A stretch of DNA of 64,000 bases from Novosphingobium organovorum (GTDB lineage: Bacteria > Pseudomonadota > Alphaproteobacteria > Sphingomonadales > Sphingomonadaceae): the NCBI RefSeq assembly GCF_022832435.1, contig NZ_JALHLF010000005.1, positions 1 through 64,000 on the forward strand. The letters are read 5' to 3'. The notes under the pieces are model-generated. The model was not told the origin of the DNA and made no database searches. It worked only from the letters and a program-made list of their open reading frames with translations. The position numbers were made by a program, and so were the translations under genes. Positions within the stretch are counted from its first letter, which is position 1. Every line of letters begins with the position of its first letter. Below, piece by piece: positions 44,574-54,479 of the stretch.

Positions 44574-45941
44574 TCAGCTGGTCTTTTCGGCCTTTTTCTT
44601 CTTCATCGCGTCGTGGAAGCGGTCAGCCCAGCCCGGTTTCACCAGCTGTTCGCCGCGAACGAGGCGCAGTTCGCCATCGGCGACGTCGCGCGTGACGGTG
44701 CTTCCCGCCGCGACGATGGCATCGGCGCCAATCTTGACGGGCGCGACGAGCGCCGAATTCGAGCCGATGAAGGCGCGCGCGCCGATCACCGTGCGGTGCT
44801 TGAAGTAGCCGTCGTAGTTGCAGGTGATGGTGCCGGCACCGATGTTCGCGCCCGCGCCCACGCTCGCATCGCCCAGATAGGTGAGATGGTTGGCCTTGGC
44901 GCCTTCGCCCAGCTCGGCGTTCTTGATCTCGACGAAATTGCCGACCTTGGAGCCTTTGCGCAGCGCCGCGCCCGGCCGCAACCGTGCGTAGGGGCCGATC
45001 GCGACGCCGCTTTCGAGGACTGCGCCTTCAAGGTGCGAAAAGGCGTGAATCACCACCTCGCTCGCGACCGTGACACCCGGCCCGAAGACCACGTTGGGCT
45101 CGATCGTGACGTCCTGGCCAAGCTGCGTGTCCCAGGCGAAGAACACCGTTTCGGGGGCGATCAGGGTCACGCCCTCGGCCATGGCCTCCTCACGTCGACG
45201 GGCCTGCCAGCGCGCTTCGGCGGCGGCCAGTTCGGCCCGGCTGTTGATGCCGCCCACTTCGTCCGGATCGTCGGTCACGATGACCGCGCAGGAGCGCCCT
45301 TCCAGCGCGGCGACATTGACGATGTCGGTCAGGTAGTATTCGCCCGCAGCGTTGTCGTTTCCGACTTTCGCGAGCAGCGCGAACAGGTCGGCGGATTTCA
45401 CCGCCATGAGCCCCGAATTGCACAAGGTGCAGGCGCGCTGTTCCTCGCTGGCGTCCTTGTATTCGACCATCATTGCGATGCGGCCGTCATCATGCGCGAG
45501 GATGCGGCCGTAGCGCAGCGGGTCCTCGGGCTCGAAGCCGAGCACCACCACGGCGGGGGCATCCTCGGCGTGGAGCCGCGCGATCATGGCGCGCATGGTT
45601 TCGGGGCGCACGAAGGGAACATCGCCGTAGAGGATCAGCACGTCGCCGGTGAAACCCTCCAGCGCGGCCTCGGCTTGCTGCACCGCGTGGCCGGTGCCCA
45701 GTTGCGGGTCCTGCACCGCGATCGCGGCGCGCTCTTTCAGGCGTGCCTCGAGCTGCTCGCGCCCGTGCCCGGCGACCACGACGCTGCGCGCGGGGGCAAG
45801 CGTGTCGGCGCTGGCGAGCAGGTGCTCGATCATGGGACGCCCCGCGATCGGGTGGAGCACTTTGTGGAGCGAGCTTTTCATGCGCGTGCCCTTGCCCGCG
45901 GCAAGAACGACGATAGCGAGCGGCGATGCGGTGTCAGTCAT
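44574..45941 (-). CDS. glmU: bifunctional UDP-N-acetylglucosamine pyrophosphorylase/glucosamine-1-phosphate acetyltransferase
   Basis: Acetylates glucosamine-1-phosphate and then couples it to UTP, giving UDP-GlcNAc. 455 residues. The N-terminal nucleotidyltransferase carries LAAGKGTRMKSSLHKVLH with the conserved Arg and Lys. The C-terminal left-handed beta-helix hexapeptides (VVFGPGVTVASEVVIHAF; GPYARLRPGAALRKGSKVGN; SVGAGANIGAGTITCNYDG) form the acetyltransferase. ATG 45941 is preferred to the upstream TTG at 45962. It is divergent from gph and lies in the same direction as glmS. Confidence 0.97.
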   Translation of the reverse strand: MTDTASPLAIVVLAAGKGTRMKSSLHKVLHPIAGRPMIEHLLASADTLAPARSVVVAGHGREQLEARLKERAAIAVQDPQLGTGHAVQQAEAALEGFTGDVLILYGDVPFVRPETMRAMIARLHAEDAPAVVVLGFEPEDPLRYGRILAHDDGRIAMMVEYKDASEEQRACTLCNSGLMAVKSADLFALLAKVGNDNAAGEYYLTDIVNVAALEGRSCAVIVTDDPDEVGGINSRAELAAAEARWQARRREEAMAEGVTLIAPETVFFAWDTQLGQDVTIEPNVVFGPGVTVASEVVIHAFSHLEGAVLESGVAIGPYARLRPGAALRKGSKVGNFVEIKNAELGEGAKANHLTYLGDASVGAGANIGAGTITCNYDGYFKHRTVIGARAFIGSNSALVAPVKIGADAIVAAGSTVTRDVADGELRLVRGEQLVKPGWADRFHDAMKKKKAEKTS

Positions 45942-46002
45942 ACCATCGCCATCTGCCAGCAATTTGTTGCAGTTTCCACTTCGACTTGTCAGGGATGCCC
46001 AA

Positions 46003-46692
46003 ATGACCGAATTTCCTTACGACATTGTCGGCTTCGACCTCGACGGAACGCTTTTCGACACGCTTGGCGACCTGGGTAACGCGCTCAACCACGCGCTGGC
46101 GCTGGAGGGGCGCGCGCCGCTCGCGCGCCCGGTCGTGCGCACGCTCGTGGGCGGGGGCGTGCGCAAGCTGCTCCACCGTGGGCTCGAGATTTCGGGCGGG
46201 CTTCCCGAGGCGGGGCGGATCGAGGACCTTCAGGCCGCGCTCCTGGCCTTCTACGAAGCCAACATCGCACGGGAGACCGGGTTCTATCCTGGCGGCGAGG
46301 CGATGCTCGATGCGCTGGCCGCGCGCGGGGTCAAGGTGGCGCTCGTCACCAACAAGCTCGAACGCCTTGCGGTGCAACTGCTGCGCGAACTGGGGTTGAG
46401 CGAGCGGTTCTACACGGTGATCGGCGGCGATACGCTGGGGCCGGGCAAGGCCAAACCGCAGCCTGATCTGCTCGACCTCATGCTCGACCGGGCAGGCGGC
46501 GGCCGCGCGGTCTATGTGGGGGACACCAGTTTCGATACCGGCGCGGCGCGTGCGGCCGGCATCCCGTGCGTGGTGGTGAGCTTCGGCTTCAACGATGCGC
46601 TGCCCAGCGAACTGGACGGTGCGGCGGTGATCGATCATTTCGATGAACTGGTGCCGACGCTGGAAAGGATCGGGGCGCGGGCCGGGGTCTAG
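46003..46692 (+). CDS. gph: HAD-family phosphatase, phosphoglycolate phosphatase type
   Basis: 229-residue HAD phosphatase. The nucleophile motif is FDLDGTLFDT (Asp12, Asp14), motif II is LVTNK, the motif III lysine lies around GKAKPQPD, and motif IV is YVGDTSFDTGAA. The cap helices fall between residues 20 and 90, subclass I as in Gph. Phosphoglycolate arises from DNA repair and oxygenase side reactions. Other small phosphoesters are possible substrates. ATG 46003 has a moderate AGGG upstream. Divergent from glmU across 61 bp. Confidence 0.87.
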   Translation: MTEFPYDIVGFDLDGTLFDTLGDLGNALNHALALEGRAPLARPVVRTLVGGGVRKLLHRGLEISGGLPEAGRIEDLQAALLAFYEANIARETGFYPGGEAMLDALAARGVKVALVTNKLERLAVQLLRELGLSERFYTVIGGDTLGPGKAKPQPDLLDLMLDRAGGGRAVYVGDTSFDTGAARAAGIPCVVVSFGFNDALPSELDGAAVIDHFDELVPTLERIGARAGV

Positions 46693-46956
46693 ACGGCGGG
46701 GCACATTCAAACGACCGGTTTCGCCCCATGGCAGACGAAGAAGGAAGGGATTGAAGCAGGGGGCCATTGCCTCCTGCACCCCCGAAAATGGGCAGCGGTG
46801 CGCTCCACGTGCGCGTCGAGCCAGGGTTCGTCGGGAGACTTTTTAGAGCCTGCGGCGCCAGTCGTGCCGGACGGATGGGTCGTGCCCAATTCCGTCCTTC
46901 CGATTACCGCCAAATCGGACCACGCGGCCTGGCGGCTTTAAGCCAATGCTTTAAGC

Positions 46957-49821
46957 CTAATTGTTGACGCCCTCTGGAAGAACCCGAATTTCCAGCGCGG
47001 TGTCGGGATCGAGATAGCGCTGCGCCATGGCCTGCACATCGGCGGCGCTCAACGCTTCGAGGCGTTCGCGTCCCTTGAGGAAGCGGGTGATGCGCTCGGG
47101 TTCGCTCTGCGCGTTGTCGACCAGCGACATCCAGCCGCCGTTGGTCTTGAGCGCGTTGTCGAAGGCTTCGAGCATGGGCTGGCGCGCGCGCAGGAGCGTG
47201 TCGGCGCTGACCGGTGCGGCGCGCAGTGCAGCGATCACCCGGCGCATCGCGGTGCGCGTGGCGGCAAGCTCGCGGATGTCCACCGAAGCCGTGATCGCGA
47301 AGGTGCCGTAGCCTTTCCAGGCGTGCGACAGCGCGCTCGTGGCGCCGGGCGAGTAGGTCTTGCCCAGCGCTTCGCGCAGTTCGTCGGTCAGCGCGATGCG
47401 GGTCACCCGTTCGAGCAGTTCGAGGCGCAGCGTGTCGATCGGATCGGCGTCGTCGCGGGTGGGCCAGGTGAGGCGGAGCAGGGCCTGATCGCGCGGGCCA
47501 GTGTGGTGCAGCACGCGGGGCTGGCGGTCGCTGGTAAAGCGGCGCGGGGGCTGGTCGTTGTTGTCGTGGAAAGCGCTTTCGCGGGGAGGGAGAGCCCCGA
47601 AGGTGCGGGCGACCTCGGCGATCGCGGCGTCTTCGTCGATATCGCCGACCAGCGCGATCTCGATCGCGCCGTGGTCCAGCCGATCGCCGATGGCCTGCTT
47701 GAGCCCGGCGTAGCTCAGCGCATCGTACGTGGCGAGTGGTTGCAGGCTGAAGCGCGGGTCCTGGTCCGACAGGATCGCGCCGAGCCCGGCCTGCAGCGCC
47801 GAACCTGGAGTGCCGTCCCTTTGCGCGAAATACTGGCTGATCGCCTGATGGTACTGGACTTCGCCTTCGCGCCGATAGCCCGGATCGGTGACCAGCGCGG
47901 CGATCAGGTCGAGCTGGGTGGGCAGGTCCTGTGCGGTCGTCGTTGCCTTGGAAACGAAGCGGGTGGTCTGGCTGGCGAAATCGAAATCGAGCGTGTGCCC
48001 GGCGAAGATGGTGTCGAGATCGTCGCGGCTGTTCTTGCCCAGCCCGCCCTGGGGTAGATAGGCGGCCATTTCGGTGGCGGTCGGATTATCGAGGGTGTCG
48101 AGCCGGTCGCCCCCGTCGATCGCGACGCGCACGCGTACCTTGTCCTTTTCGAGCGCCGAGCGGTGCAGGTTAAGCATGACGCCGTTGGCGAAGCGGATCT
48201 CGCGGATACCCAGTTGCGGCTCGCGCCGTTCGCTGACGACAGTGCCCGGAACGCCGAACCCGGTATAGGCGAAGGGCGCGCTGGCCTGGGCGGGATCGTG
48301 CACGATGGGCGCGGCCATGGCCTGGTTCCAGGCTTCGCGCAGCGCCGCCGCGCCGCCCGCCGGAGCCTGGCGCCCTTCGAAGCGGATCAGGGGATTGTCG
48401 AGCGCGAGCGCTTCGCGTCGCATGGCGGCCAAAACGCGTTCGGGCGTCACGTCGGGGGCGAAGCGGGTGAAGCGGTCGAGCGCGGAAGCGGGTGTGGAGG
48501 GAACGAGATCGTCGCTCAGCAGCTGGAGCGCGGCGGCGGTCAAGGCCGCGTTGCTGCGCGTCTCGGCCGAATTGGCGGCGACCGTGAGGCTGGCGCGGAT
48601 CGCGGCGAGCTGTTCGTCGACTTCGCCTTGGGTGAAACCCTGGGCCAGCGCACGGCGCACCTGGGCCAGCGCGGCGTCGAGCCCCTGCCGCCAGCCGCCA
48701 TCGGTGCTGTCGATGACCAGGCGCGTGGTGCGCGCAGCCTTGAACACGTCGCCCGTGCCGAAGCCCGCGCCACGAAACGGCGGGCTGGGCAGGCGCGAGA
48801 GCTTTTGCAGGCGGCGGTTGACGATGTTGTAGCCGATCAGGCGCAGCAGGTTCTCCTGCCGCTGGGCGATCGAATCGGGTTCATCGAGCCAGGGCCCCGA
48901 GCGGACCACCGTGAGCCGTTCGGACAGGAGCGGGTCGATGTAGAGGTCGGTGCGCCCGGCATCGTGCGGCGCGATCGGCCCGGCGTCCGGCTGCGGGATC
49001 GGGGCGGGCCCTTGCCAGTCCGCGAAATGGCGCGCGATCGCGGCTTCGACCGCCTGCGTATCGACATCGCCGACGATGATGAGGGTGACGTTCGCGGGCA
49101 CGTAGGTGCGTTCGTAGAGCCGCCGCAGGGCCTTGGCGCTGGCGCTCTTGACGGTGCTGGCTTTGCCGATCGCGAAGCGCTCGGCAAAGCGGGCGCGGGG
49201 GTAGAGGAAGCGGTAGGCTTCGCGCGTGTTGCGGAAGGAAAACGTGTTGCGATCGCGCATTTCGGAAAGGATCACGCCGCGCTCGCGGTCGATCGCGGCG
49301 GGGGCGAGGGTGAGGTTGCTCGCGGTTTCGCGCATAAGCATCAGCGCGGTGTCGAGCAGCGCCGGATCGCTGCGCGGCAGGTCGAGCTTGTAGGTGGTGT
49401 CCTCGAAGCCGGTCGAGGCGTTGGTATCGGCCCCGAAGGCGAGCCCCTCGCGTTCGAGCAGCGGCACCATCTGGCCTTCGGGCACGCGCTGCGAACCGTT
49501 GAAGGCCATGTGTTCGAGGAAGTGCGCCAGGCCGCGTTCCCGCGGCTTCTCGTCGAGCGAGCCGGTGTGGACGACCATGCGCACGAGCGCGGTGCCTGCC
49601 GGATAGGCGTTGTGGCGCACGATGTAGCGCAGCCCGTTGGGCAGCGTGCCGAAGTGGAACTGCGGGTCGAGCGCGATGTCGCTCTTCTCGAACGCCCAGG
49701 TCGGCGTCGGGGGGCTGGTGACGCGCGGCGCATCTGGCGCGGCGCCGTTCGCAAGAGCGGTATCGATCGGCGATACACAGAGCAGGAAAGGCAGGCAGGC
49801 CAGCAGGATAGGGTATCGCAT
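46957..49821 (-). CDS. periplasmic M16 zinc metallopeptidase (insulinase-like)
   Basis: 954 residues with a signal peptide (PILLACLPFLLCVSPIDTAL). The inverted zinc motif HFLEH (100-104: His100, Glu103, His104) lies in the first M16 half, with the distal Glu expected in the following helix. The second half (from about residue 520) is a non-catalytic M16-like repeat (FASQTTRFVSKATTTAQDLP). A full-length two-half enzyme of this kind (pitrilysin type) degrades short peptides. The N-terminal motif FGTLPNGLRYIVRHNAYPAG is diagnostic. It stands alone, convergent with gph. Substrate unknown. Confidence 0.93.
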   Translation of the reverse strand: MRYPILLACLPFLLCVSPIDTALANGAAPDAPRVTSPPTPTWAFEKSDIALDPQFHFGTLPNGLRYIVRHNAYPAGTALVRMVVHTGSLDEKPRERGLAHFLEHMAFNGSQRVPEGQMVPLLEREGLAFGADTNASTGFEDTTYKLDLPRSDPALLDTALMLMRETASNLTLAPAAIDRERGVILSEMRDRNTFSFRNTREAYRFLYPRARFAERFAIGKASTVKSASAKALRRLYERTYVPANVTLIIVGDVDTQAVEAAIARHFADWQGPAPIPQPDAGPIAPHDAGRTDLYIDPLLSERLTVVRSGPWLDEPDSIAQRQENLLRLIGYNIVNRRLQKLSRLPSPPFRGAGFGTGDVFKAARTTRLVIDSTDGGWRQGLDAALAQVRRALAQGFTQGEVDEQLAAIRASLTVAANSAETRSNAALTAAALQLLSDDLVPSTPASALDRFTRFAPDVTPERVLAAMRREALALDNPLIRFEGRQAPAGGAAALREAWNQAMAAPIVHDPAQASAPFAYTGFGVPGTVVSERREPQLGIREIRFANGVMLNLHRSALEKDKVRVRVAIDGGDRLDTLDNPTATEMAAYLPQGGLGKNSRDDLDTIFAGHTLDFDFASQTTRFVSKATTTAQDLPTQLDLIAALVTDPGYRREGEVQYHQAISQYFAQRDGTPGSALQAGLGAILSDQDPRFSLQPLATYDALSYAGLKQAIGDRLDHGAIEIALVGDIDEDAAIAEVARTFGALPPRESAFHDNNDQPPRRFTSDRQPRVLHHTGPRDQALLRLTWPTRDDADPIDTLRLELLERVTRIALTDELREALGKTYSPGATSALSHAWKGYGTFAITASVDIRELAATRTAMRRVIAALRAAPVSADTLLRARQPMLEAFDNALKTNGGWMSLVDNAQSEPERITRFLKGRERLEALSAADVQAMAQRYLDPDTALEIRVLPEGVNN

Positions 49822-49969
49822 GGACCTTGTAGTGCCCGAGCCACGCGCGCTTGCCAAGGGCGGCGCGCAACCGGCGGACCGATGCGAAAACCCCCTCGAC
49901 CGGACGCACCGGACGAGGGGGCAAAGCTTTGGTGCGCGCCTTCAGGCGTCGCGCGGCGTTGCGGTAAGC

Positions 49970-50752
49970 TTACTTGCCGCGCAGCTTGCGGTGCTGCGAG
50001 AGGTCGAGCACTTCGCTGGGCGAGCCATCGTCCTGCAGCAGGCCCAGACGGCGCGCCACTTCCTGATAGGCCTCTTCCTCACCGCCCAGGTCGCGGCGGA
50101 AGCGGTCCTTGTCGAGCTTTTCGCCCGAGGTCATGTCCCACAGGCGGCAGCCGTCCGGGCTGATCTCGTCGGCGAGGATCACGCGGCTGTAATCGCCATC
50201 CCAGATGCGGCCGAATTCCAGCTTGAAGTCGACCAGGCGGATGTTGATCGCGGCGAACATGCCGGCCATGAAGTCGTTGACGCGGATGGCCATCGCGGAG
50301 ATGTCCTGCATCTCTTCGTTGCTGGCCCAGCCAAAGCAGGCGATGTGCTCTTCGGCGATGAGCGGATCGCCCAGCGCATCGTCCTTGTAGCAGTATTCGA
50401 TCAGCGTGTGGGGCAGCATCTCGCCTTCGGGGATGCCCAGGCGCTTGGAGATCGAGCCGGCGGCGACGTTGCGCACGACGACCTCGATCGGGATGATCTC
50501 GACCTGGCGCACGAGCTGCTCGCGCATGTTGAGGCGGCGAATGAAGTGGTTGGGCACGCCGATGTGGTTGAGGCGCGTGAACACATACTCGCTGATGCGG
50601 TTGTTGATGACGCCCTTGCCCTGGATCGTGCCCTTTTTCTGGGCGTTGAAGGCCGTGGCATCGTCCTTGAAGTACTGGATCAGGGTGCCGGGCTCGGGGC
50701 CTTCGTACAGGATCTTTGCCTTGCCTTCGTAGATCTGGCGGCGACGGGTCAT
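49970..50752 (-). CDS. purC: phosphoribosylaminoimidazole-succinocarboxamide synthase
   Basis: SAICAR synthetase, 260 residues. Blocks typical of the family: [64 protein letters not shown] and [17 protein letters not shown] 50752 follows AAGGA. It is transcribed alone, unlike purS-purQ. The promoter and leader (50797-50881) hold a strong hairpin directly at the predicted transcript start. Confidence 0.96.
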   Translation of the reverse strand: MTRRRQIYEGKAKILYEGPEPGTLIQYFKDDATAFNAQKKGTIQGKGVINNRISEYVFTRLNHIGVPNHFIRRLNMREQLVRQVEIIPIEVVVRNVAAGSISKRLGIPEGEMLPHTLIEYCYKDDALGDPLIAEEHIACFGWASNEEMQDISAMAIRVNDFMAGMFAAINIRLVDFKLEFGRIWDGDYSRVILADEISPDGCRLWDMTSGEKLDKDRFRRDLGGEEEAYQEVARRLGLLQDDGSPSEVLDLSQHRKLRGK

Positions 50753-50796
50753 TGAGGTGATCCTTGCATCGTGAAATTGCGCAACTGGAAAGAGCA

Positions 50797-50841
50797 AACC
50801 CCGGCTTTCGCGCCGCTTCGGCGACGGTTTGGGCCGGGGTT
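50797..50841 (-). promoter_or_regulatory. hairpin leader of purC
   Basis: Perfect 9-bp stem AACCCCGGC (50797-50805) / GCCGGGGTT (50833-50841), with an inner CGCCG-AAG-CGGCG hairpin. It lies in the 5' untranslated region, 45 bp before the purC start, and is followed on the transcript by TTTGCTCTTTCC. It could attenuate transcription or protect the 5' end. Its regulatory meaning is inference. Confidence 0.5.
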
Positions 50842-50853
50842 GTTCGCGGGCAG

Positions 50854-50881
50854 CATATAATGCAAGCGTCCGCAAAATCAA
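50854..50881 (-). promoter_or_regulatory. sigma-70-like promoter of purC
   Basis: Reading on the minus strand: TTGATT (50876-50881), 16-bp spacer, TATATG (50854-50859). Transcription would start near 50847, just at the leader hairpin. Confidence 0.5.
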
Positions 50882-50994
50882 ACTCTCGCGAGAAGGAGCA
50901 GGCGGGGCTTGGTCAACAGGCCTGAAAAGCCCGGATTTTCGTCTGGTTTGATGGGGTTTTCGGTGCGGCGTGCGCGGTTGGTAGGAGGATGGGG

Positions 50995-51582
50995 ATGGCG
51001 GTTATGGTGACGGTTTTACGCGAGCGGCAGATCGCGCCGGTGCTCGACGCGCTGGCGCAGCTGCGCCAGGTGGTCTTTGCGCAATGGCCCTACCTCTACG
51101 ACGGCGATGCTGCCTACGAGCGGGATTACGTGCGCGAATTCGCAGCCGAACCGGACAGCGTGCTGATCGCCGCGCGCGATGGCGCGCGGATCGTCGGCAT
51201 GGCGACGGCTTCGCCGATGGGCGCACAAAAGGAGGCCTTCCGCGCGCCGTTCGCGGCGCGCGGGATCGATACCGGGGCGCTGTTCTACTTCGGCGAGTCG
51301 GTCCTGCTTGCGCCCTACCGGGGGCAGGGTATCGGCCACGCCTTCTTCGACCAGCGCGAGGCCTGTGCCCTTGCGGTCGGGGCGCGGGCGGCGTGCTTTG
51401 CCGCGGTGGTGCGGCCCGAGGACCATCCCGATCGCCCTGCGGATTATCGTGCGCTCGACGGGTTCTGGCGCAAGCGCGGCTACGCTCCGGTCGAAGGTCT
51501 GGTCACGCCGTTCGCGTGGAAGGACCACCGCGACGAGCACGAAAGCGAAAAGCCCATGCAGTTCTGGCTACGCCATTTCTGA
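50995..51582 (+). CDS. GNAT-family N-acetyltransferase
   Basis: 195 residues. The acetyl-CoA loop reads [17 protein letters not shown] (R/Q-x-x-G-x-G/A). The preceding strands ([16 protein letters not shown]) and the C-terminal [20 protein letters not shown] are typical GNAT. The tail ends [16 protein letters not shown] 50995 lies 6 bp after AGGAGG; ATG 50989 would abut the element. Divergent from purC across about 240 bp. Substrate unknown. Confidence 0.85.
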   Translation: MAVMVTVLRERQIAPVLDALAQLRQVVFAQWPYLYDGDAAYERDYVREFAAEPDSVLIAARDGARIVGMATASPMGAQKEAFRAPFAARGIDTGALFYFGESVLLAPYRGQGIGHAFFDQREACALAVGARAACFAAVVRPEDHPDRPADYRALDGFWRKRGYAPVEGLVTPFAWKDHRDEHESEKPMQFWLRHF

Positions 51583-51590
51583 CCCTCCGC

Positions 51591-52079
51591 TCAGGAGGCA
51601 AGAAACCGCGCGACGATCGTTTCGGCGGCGCGTGTTACCTGATCCCAGGTCACGGCGAACCCTTCGGCACCGCCGTAATAGGGATCGGCGACATCGCGGC
51701 CTTCAAGCCCTGTGACATGGTCGAGCAGGAGCGAGAGGCGCGCGTGCGAGGCGGCGGGTTCGATGCGGCGCAGGTCGGCGAGGTTCTGCTGGTCCATTGC
51801 GATGATCGCGTCGAAGCGGGTGAAGTCGGCCCGGCTGACCTGCCGGGCGCGGTAGTGGCCGATGTCGATCCCGTGGCGCAGCGCTTCGGCGCGTGAGCGT
51901 GGGTCGGGCGGATTGCCGACGTGCCAGTTTCCGGTTCCTGCCGAATCGACGGTCATCGCCATTCCGGCGCGCTCGGCCGCGTCGCGCAGCGCGGCTTCGG
52001 CGAGCGGTGAGCGGCAGATATTGCCAAGGCACACGAAGAGGACCGAAGGCGATCGAGCGGAAGGTGCGGCGTTGGTCAT
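51591..52079 (-). CDS. low-molecular-weight protein tyrosine phosphatase
   Basis: 162 residues. The P-loop CLGNICRS (C17-x5-R23) and the general-acid loop DPYYGG are both present. The surrounding VLFVCLGNICRSPLAEAALR is diagnostic. It would dephosphorylate protein tyrosines, in bacteria often on exopolysaccharide-regulating kinases, though the partner is unknown. The arsenate reductase branch lacks the DPYY tyrosines, so LMW-PTP is favoured. ATG 52079 is chosen over an upstream frame start. Convergent with the GNAT gene, 8 bp apart. Confidence 0.93.
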   Translation of the reverse strand: MTNAAPSARSPSVLFVCLGNICRSPLAEAALRDAAERAGMAMTVDSAGTGNWHVGNPPDPRSRAEALRHGIDIGHYRARQVSRADFTRFDAIIAMDQQNLADLRRIEPAASHARLSLLLDHVTGLEGRDVADPYYGGAEGFAVTWDQVTRAAETIVARFLAS

Positions 52080-52544
52080 GCCCGCTCCTCTACGCGATTG
52101 CAGCGGTGCGGTCATTCCCCGCCATGCCAGGTTGGCAGGACCTGTGTGGGTTCACTGGCGGCGCAGGGCGCGCGCGAGCTTTCCCAGCAATCCCGGCTCG
52201 TCCATCGGCCGGATCGGCCCGTAGAACAGGCGGCGTAACGAGGGATCGAGCGGCAGGCGCGGCGATGCGGCGCAGGCGCGCGTGAGCGGGGGGCGGGGGG
52301 ACTGCGAACACAGGCGCGGGTGCATGGCGGCTCTTTCTCGGACAGGCGGTGCACGGGGCGGCATCGCACCGCGCGCGTCCGTTGGGGCGGAGGCGGGGTG
52401 GATGGTGGTGCCGACGCCCCCGGTTCGAGGCGCCGACCCGCGCAGTGTGGCGCACCGCGGGTAACCTCCAGCCTTGCACGCGGATCACGAGATTGCCGGA
52501 GCCACGCGAAGACGCGTGTTAACCCTCGTTCCCCGCAAAAGCGC
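52080..52544. other. 465-bp gap with at most one doubtful small gene
   Basis: Apart from the uncertain frame at 52152-52325 I see no supported gene, RNA or terminator. The right-hand part (about 52320-52470) is GC-rich and without start signals on either strand. Confidence 0.45.
52152..52325 (-). CDS. doubtful 57-residue basic protein
   Basis: The frame begins MHPRLCSQSPRPPLTRACAA and ends LLGKLARALRRQ. It is Arg/Pro-rich, with a weak ribosome-binding site. The C-terminal GPIRPMDEPGLLGKLARAL looks protein-like, but composition bias could produce it by chance. Confidence 0.3.
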   Translation of the reverse strand: MHPRLCSQSPRPPLTRACAASPRLPLDPSLRRLFYGPIRPMDEPGLLGKLARALRRQ

Positions 52545-54479
52545 CTATCCGGCGGTATCGCGCATTTCGTGGGCCAGCCGGGCGATCATGGCGTGGATCT
52601 CGCTGCCCAGGAACGGCTTGGCGAGCATCGGGCGGTGGCTGTGCCCGGCGGGAAGATGGCGCCGGTCATACCCGCTGACGAAGGCGAAGGGGGTGGCCCT
52701 TTCAGCCAGCGCGTCGGCGACCGAATCGATCCTCTCGCCGTTGAGGTTGCCGTCGAGCAACGCCAGGTCGGGGGTCGCGCGGGTGATGATGTCGATCGCC
52801 TGTTCGCACGAGGCGGCCGGGCCCAGCGGGATGCCGCCGTTGTCTTCGATCTCCATGGCCAGTTCCATCGCCACGAGAGGTTCGTCCTCGACGATGAGGA
52901 TGCGCAAGTTCGCGAGTGAGGGGCCAGGCGCGCCCTCACTTTGCGTCGCCTCGCCCGCCTGGGCCGGAGCCTGTGCTGGTGCAGGTGCCGGGTCGCGAAG
53001 CGGTTCGGCCACCGCAGCGGACAGGGGCGCGGTTTGGCCCATGGCACAGCTGCAGGGCGGTTCGATCGGCGCGAGGCGTGGGGGCGATGTCCGATCGCGC
53101 TCGGACCCTGCGACGAGCGGAACGTCGAGATCCCAGACTACCCCGAAGGGCGCAAAATTGGCGGCGATGCGGGCGCCATCGGAAGCGAGACTGCCTTCGA
53201 TCAGGCTCGATCCGAAACCGCGCCGCTCGGGCTGGATGACGGCTGGGCCGCCGCGTTCCTGCCAGCGCAGGCGCAGCCAGTCCCCTTCGCGCGTCCAGCT
53301 CAGCGAGACGGTGCCCATCTCGTTCGACAAGGCGCCGTACTTGTGCGCGTTGGTGGCCAGTTCGTGGAGGATGAGCGAAAAACGCAAAGCCAGTTCGGGG
53401 GGCAGATCGACATCGGGGCCCGAAAGCACCAGACGGTCTTCGCCCAGTGTGCCGATGGCGACCTGGTCCGCGATCAGATGGCGCAGGCTCGCGCTGTCCC
53501 AGGTCGTCGCGCTGAGCAGCGAATGGGCGCGCGAAAGCGCCTGGATGCGGCCCGAGAAAGCCTCCTGGAACTCCTCGGGCGAGCGGGCGTGGCGAAACCC
53601 CTGCGAGGCGATCGCCTGGACCGTGGCGAGGGTGTTCTTGACCCGGTGGTTGAGCTCGCCGATCAGCAGCTGCTGGGTGCTTTCGGCGCGGCGGCGCTCG
53701 GTCACGTCGATCATGGTGAGCAGCACGCTGCCGGGCATCCGCCCGCTTCCGGCGAGTGCGGTGACGTACCATTCGCCTTCGCGGCGGGTGCCGTCGGCGC
53801 GGCGGAAGCGATGATCGTGGACGGCGCGTCCGTCGCGGCTCTCGATCATCGAACGGATCGCGGCGATCGCGCGCTCGCGTTCGTCTTCGAGCAGGAAGGG
53901 CACCTCGTCGAGATGGCGCCCGATCATGTCCTGCGCGCTGTAGCCCATCGCGCGTTCCGCGCCCTTGAACCAGTTGGTGATGCGCAAGTCACCGTCGATC
54001 TCGATCGTGGCGAGCAGCGAGTTGTCGCTGTAGGCCCGCAGCCGCCCCAGCGCGATGCCCAGTTCGTCGCGCTGGCGGGCGATCTCGCGGCGCTGGCGGG
54101 CCAGTTCGACGAAGACCGCCGCCTTGGAATTGAGGATCGTGATGTCGAGCGGCTTGAGCAGGTAATCCACCGCGCCCGCCTCGAAACCACGGAAACGGCG
54201 CCGCTCGTCGGTTGCCACGGCGGTCAGGAACATGATCGGCACGCCCTTGGTCCGCTCGGTCCCGCGCATCAGTTCGGCCAGTTCGAAGCCGTCCATCTCG
54301 GGCATCTGGACGTCGAGCAGGGCGAGCGCGAAATCGTCGCGCAGCAGGAGTTCGAGCGCTTCGAAACCACTCGAGGCCGTCACCAGTTCGACACCGGGCT
54401 GGTCGAGCGCGGCTTCGAGCGCGATGAGGTTTTCACGCACGTCGTCGACGGCGAGAATCTTGAGCGGCTCATTCAGCAT
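52545..54479 (-). CDS. receiver-PAS-HWE histidine kinase-receiver hybrid
   Basis: 644 residues. An N-terminal receiver has Asp56 in LALLDVQMPEMDG. A PAS domain follows (about 150-260, TIEIDGDLRITNWFKGAERA). The HWE/HisKA_2-type dimerisation helix carries His278 in ELNHRVKNTLATVQAIA, and the WQE of RLRWQERGG is the HWE signature. After a Pro/Ala-rich linker, a C-terminal receiver contains VEDEPLVAMELAMEIEDNGG and ALLDGNLNGERI. HWE kinases are prominent in alphaproteobacterial stress signalling. ATG 54479 overlaps the end of cheR by 11 bp. Last gene of a three-gene operon. Confidence 0.92.
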   Translation of the reverse strand: MLNEPLKILAVDDVRENLIALEAALDQPGVELVTASSGFEALELLLRDDFALALLDVQMPEMDGFELAELMRGTERTKGVPIMFLTAVATDERRRFRGFEAGAVDYLLKPLDITILNSKAAVFVELARQRREIARQRDELGIALGRLRAYSDNSLLATIEIDGDLRITNWFKGAERAMGYSAQDMIGRHLDEVPFLLEDERERAIAAIRSMIESRDGRAVHDHRFRRADGTRREGEWYVTALAGSGRMPGSVLLTMIDVTERRRAESTQQLLIGELNHRVKNTLATVQAIASQGFRHARSPEEFQEAFSGRIQALSRAHSLLSATTWDSASLRHLIADQVAIGTLGEDRLVLSGPDVDLPPELALRFSLILHELATNAHKYGALSNEMGTVSLSWTREGDWLRLRWQERGGPAVIQPERRGFGSSLIEGSLASDGARIAANFAPFGVVWDLDVPLVAGSERDRTSPPRLAPIEPPCSCAMGQTAPLSAAVAEPLRDPAPAPAQAPAQAGEATQSEGAPGPSLANLRILIVEDEPLVAMELAMEIEDNGGIPLGPAASCEQAIDIITRATPDLALLDGNLNGERIDSVADALAERATPFAFVSGYDRRHLPAGHSHRPMLAKPFLGSEIHAMIARLAHEMRDTAG

